Source of the DNA: Colwellia chukchiensis
Lineage (GTDB): Bacteria; Pseudomonadota; Gammaproteobacteria; Enterobacterales; Alteromonadaceae
Direction: 5' to 3'
Length of the DNA: 64,000 bases
Assembly (NCBI RefSeq): GCF_002104455.1
Contig: NZ_NBOC01000016.1
Location: forward strand, 1-64,000
Below are positions 24,458 to 31,440 of this stretch, piece by piece; the stretch's first letter is position 1; each line of letters opens with the position of its first letter. A program made the translations under genes and the position numbers. The notes below the pieces were generated by a model. The model did not search any database, was not told the origin of the DNA, and saw nothing but the letters and a program-made list of their open reading frames with translations.

Positions 24458-25290
24458 TTTCCACCTTCGCAGTGCTCATCTAGAAATTGAATCGCGTCAT
24501 CGAACCACACGGCCACTCCCCGATATGGGAGGCTGTGACCATCATTCTTGCTTGAGCCAAATTTCGGATATATCTGGATTTTAGCCTTCTTTCCAGCCTG
24601 CTCCATCACGGAGAATAGCTCCCTGCTAGGGCTCAAGTCATAGTCGTTCTCAGCCTGGAAGAAGAAAACAGGGGCACGAGCTACAGTTGCTGCGCTCCTG
24701 AGCAGTTCCCGAAGCTCCTGTGAATCAGCCCAGCTCTGAGCCGCTCCAGAAGCATTTACTCCCGCACAGTAGTCGGCTCTTCCCATTCCTAGCATCACCT
24801 GAATACCACCGAACGAATTTCCAACAGTGGCGATACGAGTGTTGTCCACAAATGGCTGTGTTCGCAGCCATTCCAACGCGGCCATTTGATCATTAAGATG
24901 ATCTTTTTTATGCAGCTCAACAAGCTTTTCCTCGGCACTCTCGAATAAGAACCACTTCGCATCGCTTATTTCTTCCATGATATATGTCCCTTGGTCCTCG
25001 CTTAACCCCTGCCCGCGTCGATATGGCATGAAAAAAGCCCACCCCTTTTCGATGAAATTTGGCGCTATTGCGGCGCTAGCCATGCTATTTACCATCTTTG
25101 GTGCGCTTCCGTGATTGAATAGGACCACAGGGAATGGGCCTTCACCTTCAGGGAGAAACAGTTCACCACCTAACGTGAGATCTCCGCTTGGGAATCTTAC
25201 GATTTTTGGTGTCTCCGGGGCGCCAGATGCCCAGCAGCTCGCGGCGAATCCAAGAGCAGAACAGATAGTTAATGTTCGCAGGTATTTCAT
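24412..25290 (-). CDS. Secreted alpha/beta hydrolase (dienelactone hydrolase-like)
   Basis: This 292-residue protein has a signal peptide (MKYLRTLTICSALGFAASCWA) and an alpha/beta-hydrolase body. The oxyanion region is VVLFNHGSAPKM, the nucleophile elbow is VGNSFGGIQ (G-x-S-x-G), the acid is likely Asp in AENDYDLSP, and the His is in NDGHSLPYRG. The substrate is unknown. The C-terminal tail from LNKSMQ onward is encoded by its attC. It is a cassette gene between the VOC gene and dfrA. Confidence 0.75.
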   Translation of the reverse strand: MKYLRTLTICSALGFAASCWASGAPETPKIVRFPSGDLTLGGELFLPEGEGPFPVVLFNHGSAPKMVNSMASAAIAPNFIEKGWAFFMPYRRGQGLSEDQGTYIMEEISDAKWFLFESAEEKLVELHKKDHLNDQMAALEWLRTQPFVDNTRIATVGNSFGGIQVMLGMGRADYCAGVNASGAAQSWADSQELRELLRSAATVARAPVFFFQAENDYDLSPSRELFSVMEQAGKKAKIQIYPKFGSSKNDGHSLPYRGVAVWFDDAIQFLDEHCEGGKLNKSMQSTANASAD

Positions 25291-25317
25291 TCATGTCTTC
25301 CTTGCTTGAGGCTAGTT

Positions 25318-25395
25318 GCTTAACGCCCGCCATAAACGGCGTGAGGAACGAACGTCCGGCGACCGAAGGGAGCGAATTTGATGGCTTGGTTATGC
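25318..25395. repeat. attC site (78 bp)
   Basis: The site is bounded by GCTTAAC (25318-25324) and GTTATGC (25389-25395), with CGCCCGCC near the left core. It has a distinct internal sequence from the other sites. Confidence 0.7.
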
Positions 25396-25749
25396 ATCGG
25401 GCTCGGACCAGACAGCATACTCATTTCCACTTGGGTCAGTGAAGTGAAATCTCCGGCCGCCAGGGAAGTCGAATATATCCTGAACCACCTTGCCGCCTGA
25501 CGAAGTAACCTTACTGACTGTTTCCTCAAGCTCTGAGCTATAAAGAACGACCAGTACGCTACCGCTATCAGGTGAAGCTATTTTGTCGGACTTGTAAAAG
25601 CCGCCATCTAATCCAGCATTCTCAATAGCCACATATTCGGGACCATAGTCGACGAATGACCACCCGAAAGCCGAAGTAAAGAATGCCTTCGTTGCCTCAA
25701 GATCCCTTGAGGGGATCTCAACATAGTTGATTTTTCCCGTTTCCTTCAT
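25390..25749 (-). CDS. VOC-family (glyoxalase/bleomycin-resistance-like) protein
   Basis: The ATG at 25749 (MKETGKIN) follows AGGAGACC and gives 119 residues; an open frame further up is attC read-through. INYVEIPSRDLEATKAFF, FGWSFVDYGPEY and GGRRFHFTDPSGNEYAVW are classic for the single-domain VOC fold with metal ligands Glu and His. Family members include antibiotic-binding and isomerase proteins, so no substrate is claimed. Its TAA stop is at the attC core. Confidence 0.8.
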   Translation of the reverse strand: MKETGKINYVEIPSRDLEATKAFFTSAFGWSFVDYGPEYVAIENAGLDGGFYKSDKIASPDSGSVLVVLYSSELEETVSKVTSSGGKVVQDIFDFPGGRRFHFTDPSGNEYAVWSEPDA

Positions 25750-25764
25750 GACGGTCTCCTGTAT

Positions 25765-25865
25765 GCATAACGCCCGCTTAACAGGCGCAAAATACTTGGC
25801 TAAAATTAGGAACGAAGTGACGCAAGCCAAGCTTTTTGCGTCCTTTGTTGAAGCGTTTGTTAGCT
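25765..25865. repeat. attC site (101 bp)
   Basis: The site is bounded by GCATAAC (25765-25771) and GTTAGCT (25859-25865). Inner arms TACTTGGCT and AGCCAAGCTT match those of the sites at 19747 and 20350. Confidence 0.8.
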
Positions 25866-25869
25866 GTGC

Positions 25870-26331
25870 TTACTCCGTATACATTTGCCAGCCATTTTCC
25901 GTATTTATAAAATAAATTTTATGTATCATCTCACTAATGTCGCCCTTTTCAAACTCGCCGTACTCTTTTACTAAAGCCATACGCATAAAACCTGTACCAG
26001 ACATCATACCAAACAAGCCCTTGGTAAGTTTTCCAACGGCATCTTTAGGTTTTTCTTCTTTGATTTCACTATTAGCCATTTCGATAAAATCATCTAACCC
26101 AACTAAAAAGTGTCTTTCAAACTCGATCTCAGAAACATAGTAACCATCGAGCATATAGCCATTAGTTTTTTTAATGTTTTTTATTTCAAAAAGACCATCT
26201 TTAGAATTAATAATCGCATAATCATCAAAAGCTATTTGTAATTCCTCATTGGATGGGCTTTTGGAACATGCCACAAGAATTAAAGTGGCGAGAACAATAG
26301 ATACATTTTTAAAATAATTTTTCATTTTCAT
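25870..26331 (-). CDS. Cassette lipoprotein of unknown function
   Basis: Starting at 26331 (MKMKNYFKN), the protein is 153 residues with a signal sequence and lipobox LILVACSK near residue 21. The rest is a small soluble domain with alternating charges (IAFDDYAIINSKDG, IHKIYFINTENGW). No family is recognised. It is a single-gene cassette in second place from attI. Confidence 0.6.
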   Translation of the reverse strand: MKMKNYFKNVSIVLATLILVACSKSPSNEELQIAFDDYAIINSKDGLFEIKNIKKTNGYMLDGYYVSEIEFERHFLVGLDDFIEMANSEIKEEKPKDAVGKLTKGLFGMMSGTGFMRMALVKEYGEFEKGDISEMIHKIYFINTENGWQMYTE

Positions 26332-26354
26332 CCTTAAAAAGATAATTAACAAAC

Positions 26355-26452
26355 AGCTAACGCCTCAAACACCGGCATGGTGAAGTTGGCGGCTTTTTTG
26401 GAACAAAAAAGGTGACAGCTTTACCATGTCCGAGTGCTTTGACTTGTTACAC
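26355..26452. repeat. attC site of the first cassette (98 bp)
   Basis: The site is bounded by AGCTAAC (26355-26361) and GTTACAC (26446-26452), with the same interior as the site at 20824. Confidence 0.75.
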
Positions 26453-27049
26453 GGCCACTGCACCGGCCAAGGTTACTGTCTCGGCACACTGCATCACAGG
26501 CATCGGGCCGACCTTTTTATTTGAATTTTTCTTTATGAAATTATTTAGCTTACGCGATGCGCTTGAGACAGCTTTCCAATCCCACTCGGATGGCGAACCC
26601 ATAACATCACTATAATTAGGCTCCCAAGCAGTAGCACGCTTTTCGGTATTATGGTTGGTATGGCTATATTGCAAACCAGCTTTGTTGATGCCTTTTAGCT
26701 CAAGAGATATAAGCCCCCAGCCATCTACACGATATCTGTGAGTAGCCCCTCGGCACTTTTTAGGGTTTAGCTCAATTCGATTTACCTTCACATTTAACGA
26801 TGCTTTAACAGGCCATAGCATGAGAGTTGCAGAGCGATTTTGGCAATTTGAAAACTCATCTAATTGATAGTACTCGACAACTTCTTTTGTGCTTAAAAAT
26901 TCAACAAGCTCTGTTTCGTATGCGGAGTATGATTCGAAAACTCTGCATCCCATTTCGTCAAAGACGAAATCGAGTATCTCTACAAAATCATTGTCTATTG
27001 CATAGAAATTACAATTTGGCATCTGCTCGATATTTCCTTGCCGTGTAAC
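26357..27049. repeat. Duplicated integron cassette, attI-proximal copy
   Basis: This is the second copy of the 693-base repeat at 20826-21518. It fills the first cassette position next to attI, where newly captured cassettes enter. Confidence 0.9.
26447..27022 (-). CDS. Cassette protein of unknown function, first-position copy
   Basis: This is the same 191-residue protein as at 20916-21491, with the same acidic N-terminal third and basic centre. As the first cassette it should be the best expressed from the integron promoter. Its identity to the distal copy means that the duplication is recent. Confidence 0.6.
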   Translation of the reverse strand: MPNCNFYAIDNDFVEILDFVFDEMGCRVFESYSAYETELVEFLSTKEVVEYYQLDEFSNCQNRSATLMLWPVKASLNVKVNRIELNPKKCRGATHRYRVDGWGLISLELKGINKAGLQYSHTNHNTEKRATAWEPNYSDVMGSPSEWDWKAVSSASRKLNNFIKKNSNKKVGPMPVMQCAETVTLAGAVAV

Positions 27050-27060
27050 AGCTTAATCAT
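27030..27060. other. attI recombination point
   Basis: The duplicated cassette ends at GTGTAAC (27043-27049), after which the sequence is unique (AGCTTAATCATCAG). On the minus strand this reads CTGTTACAC, the simple core where cassettes join attI. The remaining attI and intI leader run to 27391. Confidence 0.7.
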
Positions 27061-27170
27061 CAGAAGTGTGTATAGAACTTTTCAATATTGAGTCTAACAA
27101 CATCATTCCAATAAGCTTTAAATTAATCATTTCATGAACTTAAGCCTAGATTAACTAAAATGCAACAATA

Positions 27171-27201
27171 ATTTTAGAGCAGAAACCAAGCCAATCGTCA
27201 A
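27171..27201 (-). promoter_or_regulatory. Candidate cassette promoter Pc
   Basis: On the minus strand TTGACG (27196-27201) and TAAAAT (27171-27176) are 19 bases apart, pointing at the first cassette. The spacing is longer than ideal, so this is tentative. Confidence 0.3.
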
Positions 27202-27323
27202 AGCGAGCCTAATATAGGGTCGTTATGTAAACTTATTATTATAAAAATCAAATAAAATCAGACTGTTAATTTACATCATCTCCATGAAACCAATACCTTG
27301 TTAAAAACAAAGCGAGAAATAAT

Positions 27324-27367
27324 TTGAGTTTTTGGCGTATCGTTATTATAACTGTATAAATAAACAG
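27324..27367 (+). promoter_or_regulatory. intI promoter with overlapping LexA-type box
   Basis: A -35 TTGAGT (27324-27329), 17-base spacer and -10 TATAAC (27347-27352) face intI. CTGTATAAATAAACAG (27352-27367) directly follows and fits the LexA consensus CTGT-N8-ACAG. LexA control of integron integrases is known in Vibrio and class 1 integrons. Confidence 0.75.
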
Positions 27368-27391
27368 TAATCAAAGTTGAAGGATTTATTG

Positions 27392-28354
27392 ATGGCTAAA
27401 TCTCAATTTATCGAGTCAATGAGAACTGAGCTCAGAACCAAGCATTATAGTTATGCAACCGAAAAATCTTATTTGCACTGGGTTCGTACTTTTATTCGTT
27501 TTAACGATTATAAACATCCAAAGGATATGGGAAATTCAGAAATTGAGCGCTTTTTAAATCATCTTGCGGTCAATCGGCAAGTCAGTGCTGCGACTCAAAA
27601 TCAAGCGCTTTGTGCAATCATATTTATGTACAGAAATGTGATTAAAAGAGAAATTAACGAGCTTGCATATTCGTTTACCAAAAGACAAAAAACTATCCCA
27701 ACAGTATTAAGTACCCAAGAAGCAATGTTAATTATTTCCAATTTGTCGGGTAAGTATCGAATCATAGCCAGTTTGTTATTTGGTGCTGGTTTAAGAATAA
27801 ATGAGGCTCTAAAATTAAGAATTAAAGACATTGATTTTCACAATAAAAGTATTTTTATCTTCCGCGGTAAAGGGAATAAAGATCGCTGTACATTGTTGCC
27901 CGAAAATTTAATTGTCTTTTTACAGGCTCAAATTGAAAAAGCTAAACAGTTACATCAACAAGACATAAGAGATGGTTTTGGCCTTACCTCAATGCCTATC
28001 AGTTTGATCAAAAAATACAAGTCTGCGGCCAAAGATACTGCTTGGCAATATATCTTCCCATCAAGTGTTCGCTGCGCACATCCACAAGACGGCTATATTT
28101 GTCGTCATCATATTCACGAAACTGCATTTCGAAAACAACTCAGACTCGCAGTCAAGAATTCGGGAATACATAAACGGGTAACGGCTCATACTTTTAGACA
28201 TTCATTTGCAACTGAGCTACTGCGTTCTGGCGCTGACATTAGGACGGTTCAAGAACTACTTGGTCACAATGATGTAAAAACAACTGAGATTTACACGCAT
28301 GTCATTGGCTCTAAATTTGGCTATGCTCGCAGTCCGCTTGATCTGGCGTACTGA
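27392..28354 (+). CDS. intI9: Integron integrase, SXT-associated class 9 type
   Basis: The ATG at 27392 (MAKSQFIES) has AAGGA upstream and gives 320 residues; an upstream ATG at 27377 lacks support. It is a tyrosine recombinase with Arg in GAGLRINEAL, HTFRHSFATELL, GHNDVKTTEIYTH with the catalytic Tyr, and the additional integron-specific segment around AWQYIFPSSVRCAHP. It inserts and excises cassettes at attI. It faces away from the cassettes, as in all integrons. The class is inferred from its place in hotspot 3 of an SXT ICE. Confidence 0.85.
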   Translation: MAKSQFIESMRTELRTKHYSYATEKSYLHWVRTFIRFNDYKHPKDMGNSEIERFLNHLAVNRQVSAATQNQALCAIIFMYRNVIKREINELAYSFTKRQKTIPTVLSTQEAMLIISNLSGKYRIIASLLFGAGLRINEALKLRIKDIDFHNKSIFIFRGKGNKDRCTLLPENLIVFLQAQIEKAKQLHQQDIRDGFGLTSMPISLIKKYKSAAKDTAWQYIFPSSVRCAHPQDGYICRHHIHETAFRKQLRLAVKNSGIHKRVTAHTFRHSFATELLRSGADIRTVQELLGHNDVKTTEIYTHVIGSKFGYARSPLDLAY

Positions 28355-28560
28355 AGTCTTAAATCTTCTAATAGTAAATCCGTTGTCTGTTTTTAGTCTG
28401 AGAGCCAACGTTCAATAAAAAGCGAACTAAGATCTGTTATTCGCTCAATGCAGTCCTTTAGAGTAATTACGTTAACTCACAATGGGGCAGAAACGAGTTA
28501 CGCTGAAGGCCAGCTTTTGGCACATAAGTAATATTCATGAAGTGCGAATACTGCATTAGC

Positions 28561-29268
28561 TCACTTTACTGCAATAACTGTAACCAACGTTTTCATTCGG
28601 TCACCCGGAATCATAACAAAGTGCATTTTGCTACCAAGATGCTGCCAGAACTCGGCCTCTTGTGCATATTTTTTTGCTTTTTGGATAGCGACGTTTTCTG
28701 GCAACTGAGTTTTAGTTAGCCCCGAACATAGCAGCTTTGAGCACAAAGCCTTCCAAGGATGCTTAGGTACACCGTCTGAAAGCCGTTCCACAAACCGTTC
28801 CAGTGCATGACGAGTCACCACGACAGGTCCAATGTTCGGAACGTTGATGACCTCATCGATTTCTCTCACTGTAGCATTATCGACGCTGTATTCTTCGAAG
28901 GAATGTGAGAGCCAATCGTCCCGCTTCTCTACCGAGATCTGTGCTTCCTGGTATCGAGTGAGCAAAAACCTGGTCAGGCTGTAAAGTGAATGCTGAGTTG
29001 AGCGTTGTTTCTGTAACTTTTTGATAGCTCCTTTACTGACTCGGATTTGAAGCCCATTACCGCTTCGGTTACTCCCCATCACCTCTTTCACTGACAGTAG
29101 GTGATGAATAGCATAAACCTCAGCTGCAATTGGCTTTTGCTGCTCAGGTAGCTTGTCGTATTGCTCACCTAAATCGACCTTTAGCTCACCACCTCTTCGA
29201 AGTCCGGTCTTCCAGTAAACCGTATACTTGCCATCAGTCTGCTTTGTTAAAAGGGTTAATACCATCAT
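28561..29268 (-). CDS. Conserved ICE protein at the s073 position
   Basis: This 235-residue protein is the first backbone gene after hotspot 3. There is no signal peptide or membrane segment. The central VVVTRHALERFVERL and the C-terminal MHFVMIPGDRMKTLVTVI recall small nuclease-like or phage proteins, but I cannot assign a family. An intrinsic terminator just upstream separates it from the primase-like gene, so it has its own promoter at about 29270-29330. Confidence 0.6.
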   Translation of the reverse strand: MMVLTLLTKQTDGKYTVYWKTGLRRGGELKVDLGEQYDKLPEQQKPIAAEVYAIHHLLSVKEVMGSNRSGNGLQIRVSKGAIKKLQKQRSTQHSLYSLTRFLLTRYQEAQISVEKRDDWLSHSFEEYSVDNATVREIDEVINVPNIGPVVVTRHALERFVERLSDGVPKHPWKALCSKLLCSGLTKTQLPENVAIQKAKKYAQEAEFWQHLGSKMHFVMIPGDRMKTLVTVIAVK

Positions 29269-29331
29269 GTTTTTTTCTCCTATTGGTTATCTATTTTTCA
29301 TTCTCCATGTTTTTTCAAATATGCAAGGCGC

Positions 29332-29354
29332 AAAAAAAGGGGCCGAAGCCCCTT
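29332..29354 (-). terminator. Intrinsic terminator after the primase-like gene
   Basis: On the minus strand GGGGC, loop TTCG and GCCCC are followed by seven T. This is a textbook rho-independent terminator four bases after the stop region of the gene at 29358. Confidence 0.9.
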
Positions 29355-29357
29355 GGA

Positions 29358-30425
29358 TCAGGTATGAACTTTAGGAAAGCCCATGGCACCGTAAACATTC
29401 AGCACATCATTCCAATCCCAACTTTTCACGCCAAGTGACGTTGGTATCGGAGGGATCAGGACTTGTGTCAGAATGCCTTTCTGCCAGGCTTTTTTCTTGA
29501 GTTCATTCGCTGCATTCAGGCCGGTCTCAGAGAGATCGTGATCTGCCCAGATGTACAGCATTTTCACATTACTTGGTGGTTCAAACCTAGCCAGTAGCGT
29601 TGCATTCACAACCGACCAACATGTTTGTCCCGTAGCTCTGGTAACCGCTAGAGCTGTTTCGATGCCTTCAGAAACACCTAATACCTCACCAGGCTCACCT
29701 ATCGGAATAGCACCACCAGTGATTGTTCTGTCACTTGGTATCGGCATCATCTTTTTAGGCTTTTCAACCGGCGCTTTGAATCCATCTTCACTTAGGTAGA
29801 TCCGATGAAACGTGGCCGAACGCCCTTGCTGAGTAACGATTTTACCTAGCAGCGCTGGGTAGCCATCGATAAACAGACCATCTTCATCATGGTAAGGCAA
29901 GTTTGGATGAAACCTCAGCACCGAATCCCATTCAGGACGAAGCCGGGTAACAATGCCACGACGATGCAAGTAGTTCCAAACTGGTTGCGCACGAGTATCT
30001 GCAAGAGATAACGTTTCTCCCCACGTTTGATTCAAACGTTGGATAATCGCTTTGTCCTCTACCTGCTTTTTAGTCTTCCAGTCAACAGTGTTACTCGGTA
30101 TTGCCCGAGTTGGTACTTGTCCGGGTTGAATACCTAGAACTTGACCGATTGCTTCAATAGACTGAGCAAAGTTCCATCCATTAATCCAAGACAACAGTTC
30201 AAAGCCATCATGAAAGATACCGCAGGTGTTACAAACGCCACCTCCGGTATATTCAGCATCTTTGAACAGCCTAAAGCCATCACGACCGCCATGAACAGGG
30301 CAAGCCACATGACGGCCTTTTCGAGCAATAGCGGCATCAAGTTCTGGCACCAATGCCGCCAATACCTGAAGCCATTGACCATTAAGATATGGCCTCACTG
30401 TTTCAATCTGTAAAGGTATCGCCAT
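29358..30425 (-). CDS. Primase-like protein with zinc ribbon and Toprim domain (s072 position)
   Basis: This 355-residue protein begins with a primase-helicase type zinc ribbon: HVACPVHGGRDGFRLFKD, then GGGVCNTCGIFHDGFELL. A Toprim domain follows, with LGVSEGIETALAVTRATG and the metal-binding YIWADHDLSETG. The layout is that of P4-alpha/phage-type primases without a helicase domain. It may act in DNA replication of the ICE or of single strands after transfer. It is preceded by a hairpin and TTTTT that look like an attenuator, and has a strong AAGGAGG ribosome-binding site. Confidence 0.78.
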   Translation of the reverse strand: MAIPLQIETVRPYLNGQWLQVLAALVPELDAAIARKGRHVACPVHGGRDGFRLFKDAEYTGGGVCNTCGIFHDGFELLSWINGWNFAQSIEAIGQVLGIQPGQVPTRAIPSNTVDWKTKKQVEDKAIIQRLNQTWGETLSLADTRAQPVWNYLHRRGIVTRLRPEWDSVLRFHPNLPYHDEDGLFIDGYPALLGKIVTQQGRSATFHRIYLSEDGFKAPVEKPKKMMPIPSDRTITGGAIPIGEPGEVLGVSEGIETALAVTRATGQTCWSVVNATLLARFEPPSNVKMLYIWADHDLSETGLNAANELKKKAWQKGILTQVLIPPIPTSLGVKSWDWNDVLNVYGAMGFPKVHT

Positions 30426-30433
30426 ATAACCTC

Positions 30434-30474
30434 CTTAAGTAAAAAGCCGACTCCTACCACAGGTGGTAAAAGTC
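30434..30474 (-). terminator. Terminator or attenuator upstream of the primase-like gene
   Basis: On the minus strand AAGCTGACT pairs with AGTCGGCTT, with an inner ACCAC/GTGGT stem, and is followed by TTTTTAC. It is between the gene ending at 30517 and the primase-like gene, so it can end or limit read-through. Confidence 0.7.
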
Positions 30475-30516
30475 AGCTTGGGTCCTGCATTGAGCCGTTT
30501 GGTTAATGCAGGAACG

Positions 30517-30858
30517 TTAGTCAAGCTGGATACCATGTCGTCTTAATAGCCACATGATGGAATCACGAAGCACATCAGGATCAACAACCGCAGCTATTGC
30601 GCAAACACGAAAGCAAAATGGCGCTATTTCGTCATTCTGAATCCACGACAACACATCCTTTCGCAACCGAGTACTGACACGACCGTCCAGTAATACACGG
30701 ATCGCATCCAATAGAATGCCTTCGCGTAACTGCCAGATTTCCGTGTCAGACCAAGTGACTGGGGCATCATCAAACTCAAATAGAAATTCGAGCTGTGATG
30801 ATGTGTGTTGATGGAACTGCTTTTGTGATGTAGGAGAATGGGCAATGCGCCCATTCAT
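30517..30858 (-). CDS. Conserved ICE protein, unknown (s071 position)
   Basis: The ATG at 30858 overlaps the radC stop (TGATG), so the gene is coupled to radC. The 113-residue product has a polar Gln/His-rich N-terminus (KQFHQHTSSQLEFLFEFDDAP) and a helical C-terminal half (EGILLDAIRVLLDGRVSTRL, FRVCAIAAVVDPD). No family is recognised. Confidence 0.6.
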   Translation of the reverse strand: MNGRIAHSPTSQKQFHQHTSSQLEFLFEFDDAPVTWSDTEIWQLREGILLDAIRVLLDGRVSTRLRKDVLSWIQNDEIAPFCFRVCAIAAVVDPDVLRDSIMWLLRRHGIQLD

Positions 30859-31355
30859 CAAAGATAACCGCGTTCGGCAAGCGAAACGCAGCCCTCGGAT
30901 GCGACCACGACATGGTCAAGCGTTCGAATATCAACAAGTGACAAGGCGTCACGGAGTCGATGAGTGATGCGTTTATCAGCTTCACTGGGTTCAGGATCAC
31001 CCGATGGATGGTTATGAACCAGTATCACTGCTGCCGCATTAAGTTCTAGTGCTCGTTTTGTTACTTCCCTTGGATACACGCTCGCTGCATCTAAAGTGCC
31101 TTTGAACAGCTCTTCAAATCGAATGACGCGATGCTTTGTATCAAGAAACAGCACACCAAAAACCTCGTGCTCATACTCGTGCATCAGTGTTTGCAGGTAT
31201 GAGAACGCCGATGATGGCTGTTCAATTTTGCGACCTTTACTCAATCGACCACGGGCAAGCTTGAGCGCCATATCTAAGATATCTGCTTCAGTCACTTGCT
31301 CAGGAACGATGTAAGTACCGGCTTCTTCGCCAGCTAAGAACTTTTTGTTTTTCAT
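30858..31355 (-). CDS. radC: RadC-family JAB-domain protein
   Basis: The 165-residue protein starts at 31355 (MKNKKFLAG), after AGGAG that is paired in the leader hairpin. It has the RadC/MPN motif VHNHPSGDPEPSEAD preceded by AAAVILVHN, with the zinc-binding His-x-His...Asp. RadC proteins of mobile elements are common and their biochemical role is unsettled. The gene is preceded by the two-hairpin leader at 31356-31423 and overlaps the following small gene. Confidence 0.9.
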   Translation of the reverse strand: MKNKKFLAGEEAGTYIVPEQVTEADILDMALKLARGRLSKGRKIEQPSSAFSYLQTLMHEYEHEVFGVLFLDTKHRVIRFEELFKGTLDAASVYPREVTKRALELNAAAVILVHNHPSGDPEPSEADKRITHRLRDALSLVDIRTLDHVVVASEGCVSLAERGYL

Positions 31356-31423
31356 AGGAGTCTCCACAAAAAAAAGCGGAGACGAACCCATGCCCTGACG
31401 GGGACGGAATCGTCCCCGCAGGG
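31356..31423 (-). promoter_or_regulatory. Two-hairpin leader of radC
   Basis: Minus strand: hairpin 1 joins CCCTGCGGGGACG to CGTCCCCGTCAGGG. Hairpin 2 joins GTCTCCGC to GTGGAGAC across a T-tract and buries the GGAG ribosome-binding site. One of nine related leaders in this module. Confidence 0.7.
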
Positions 31424-31440
31424 TGGTAAAATTGATGTGG

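Noticed and set aside
18926-27049. A CRISPR array, considered because of repeated spacer-like structure
   Set aside because: The repeats are long, imperfectly similar palindromes at gene ends, next to an integron integrase, so they are attC sites. No cas genes are present.
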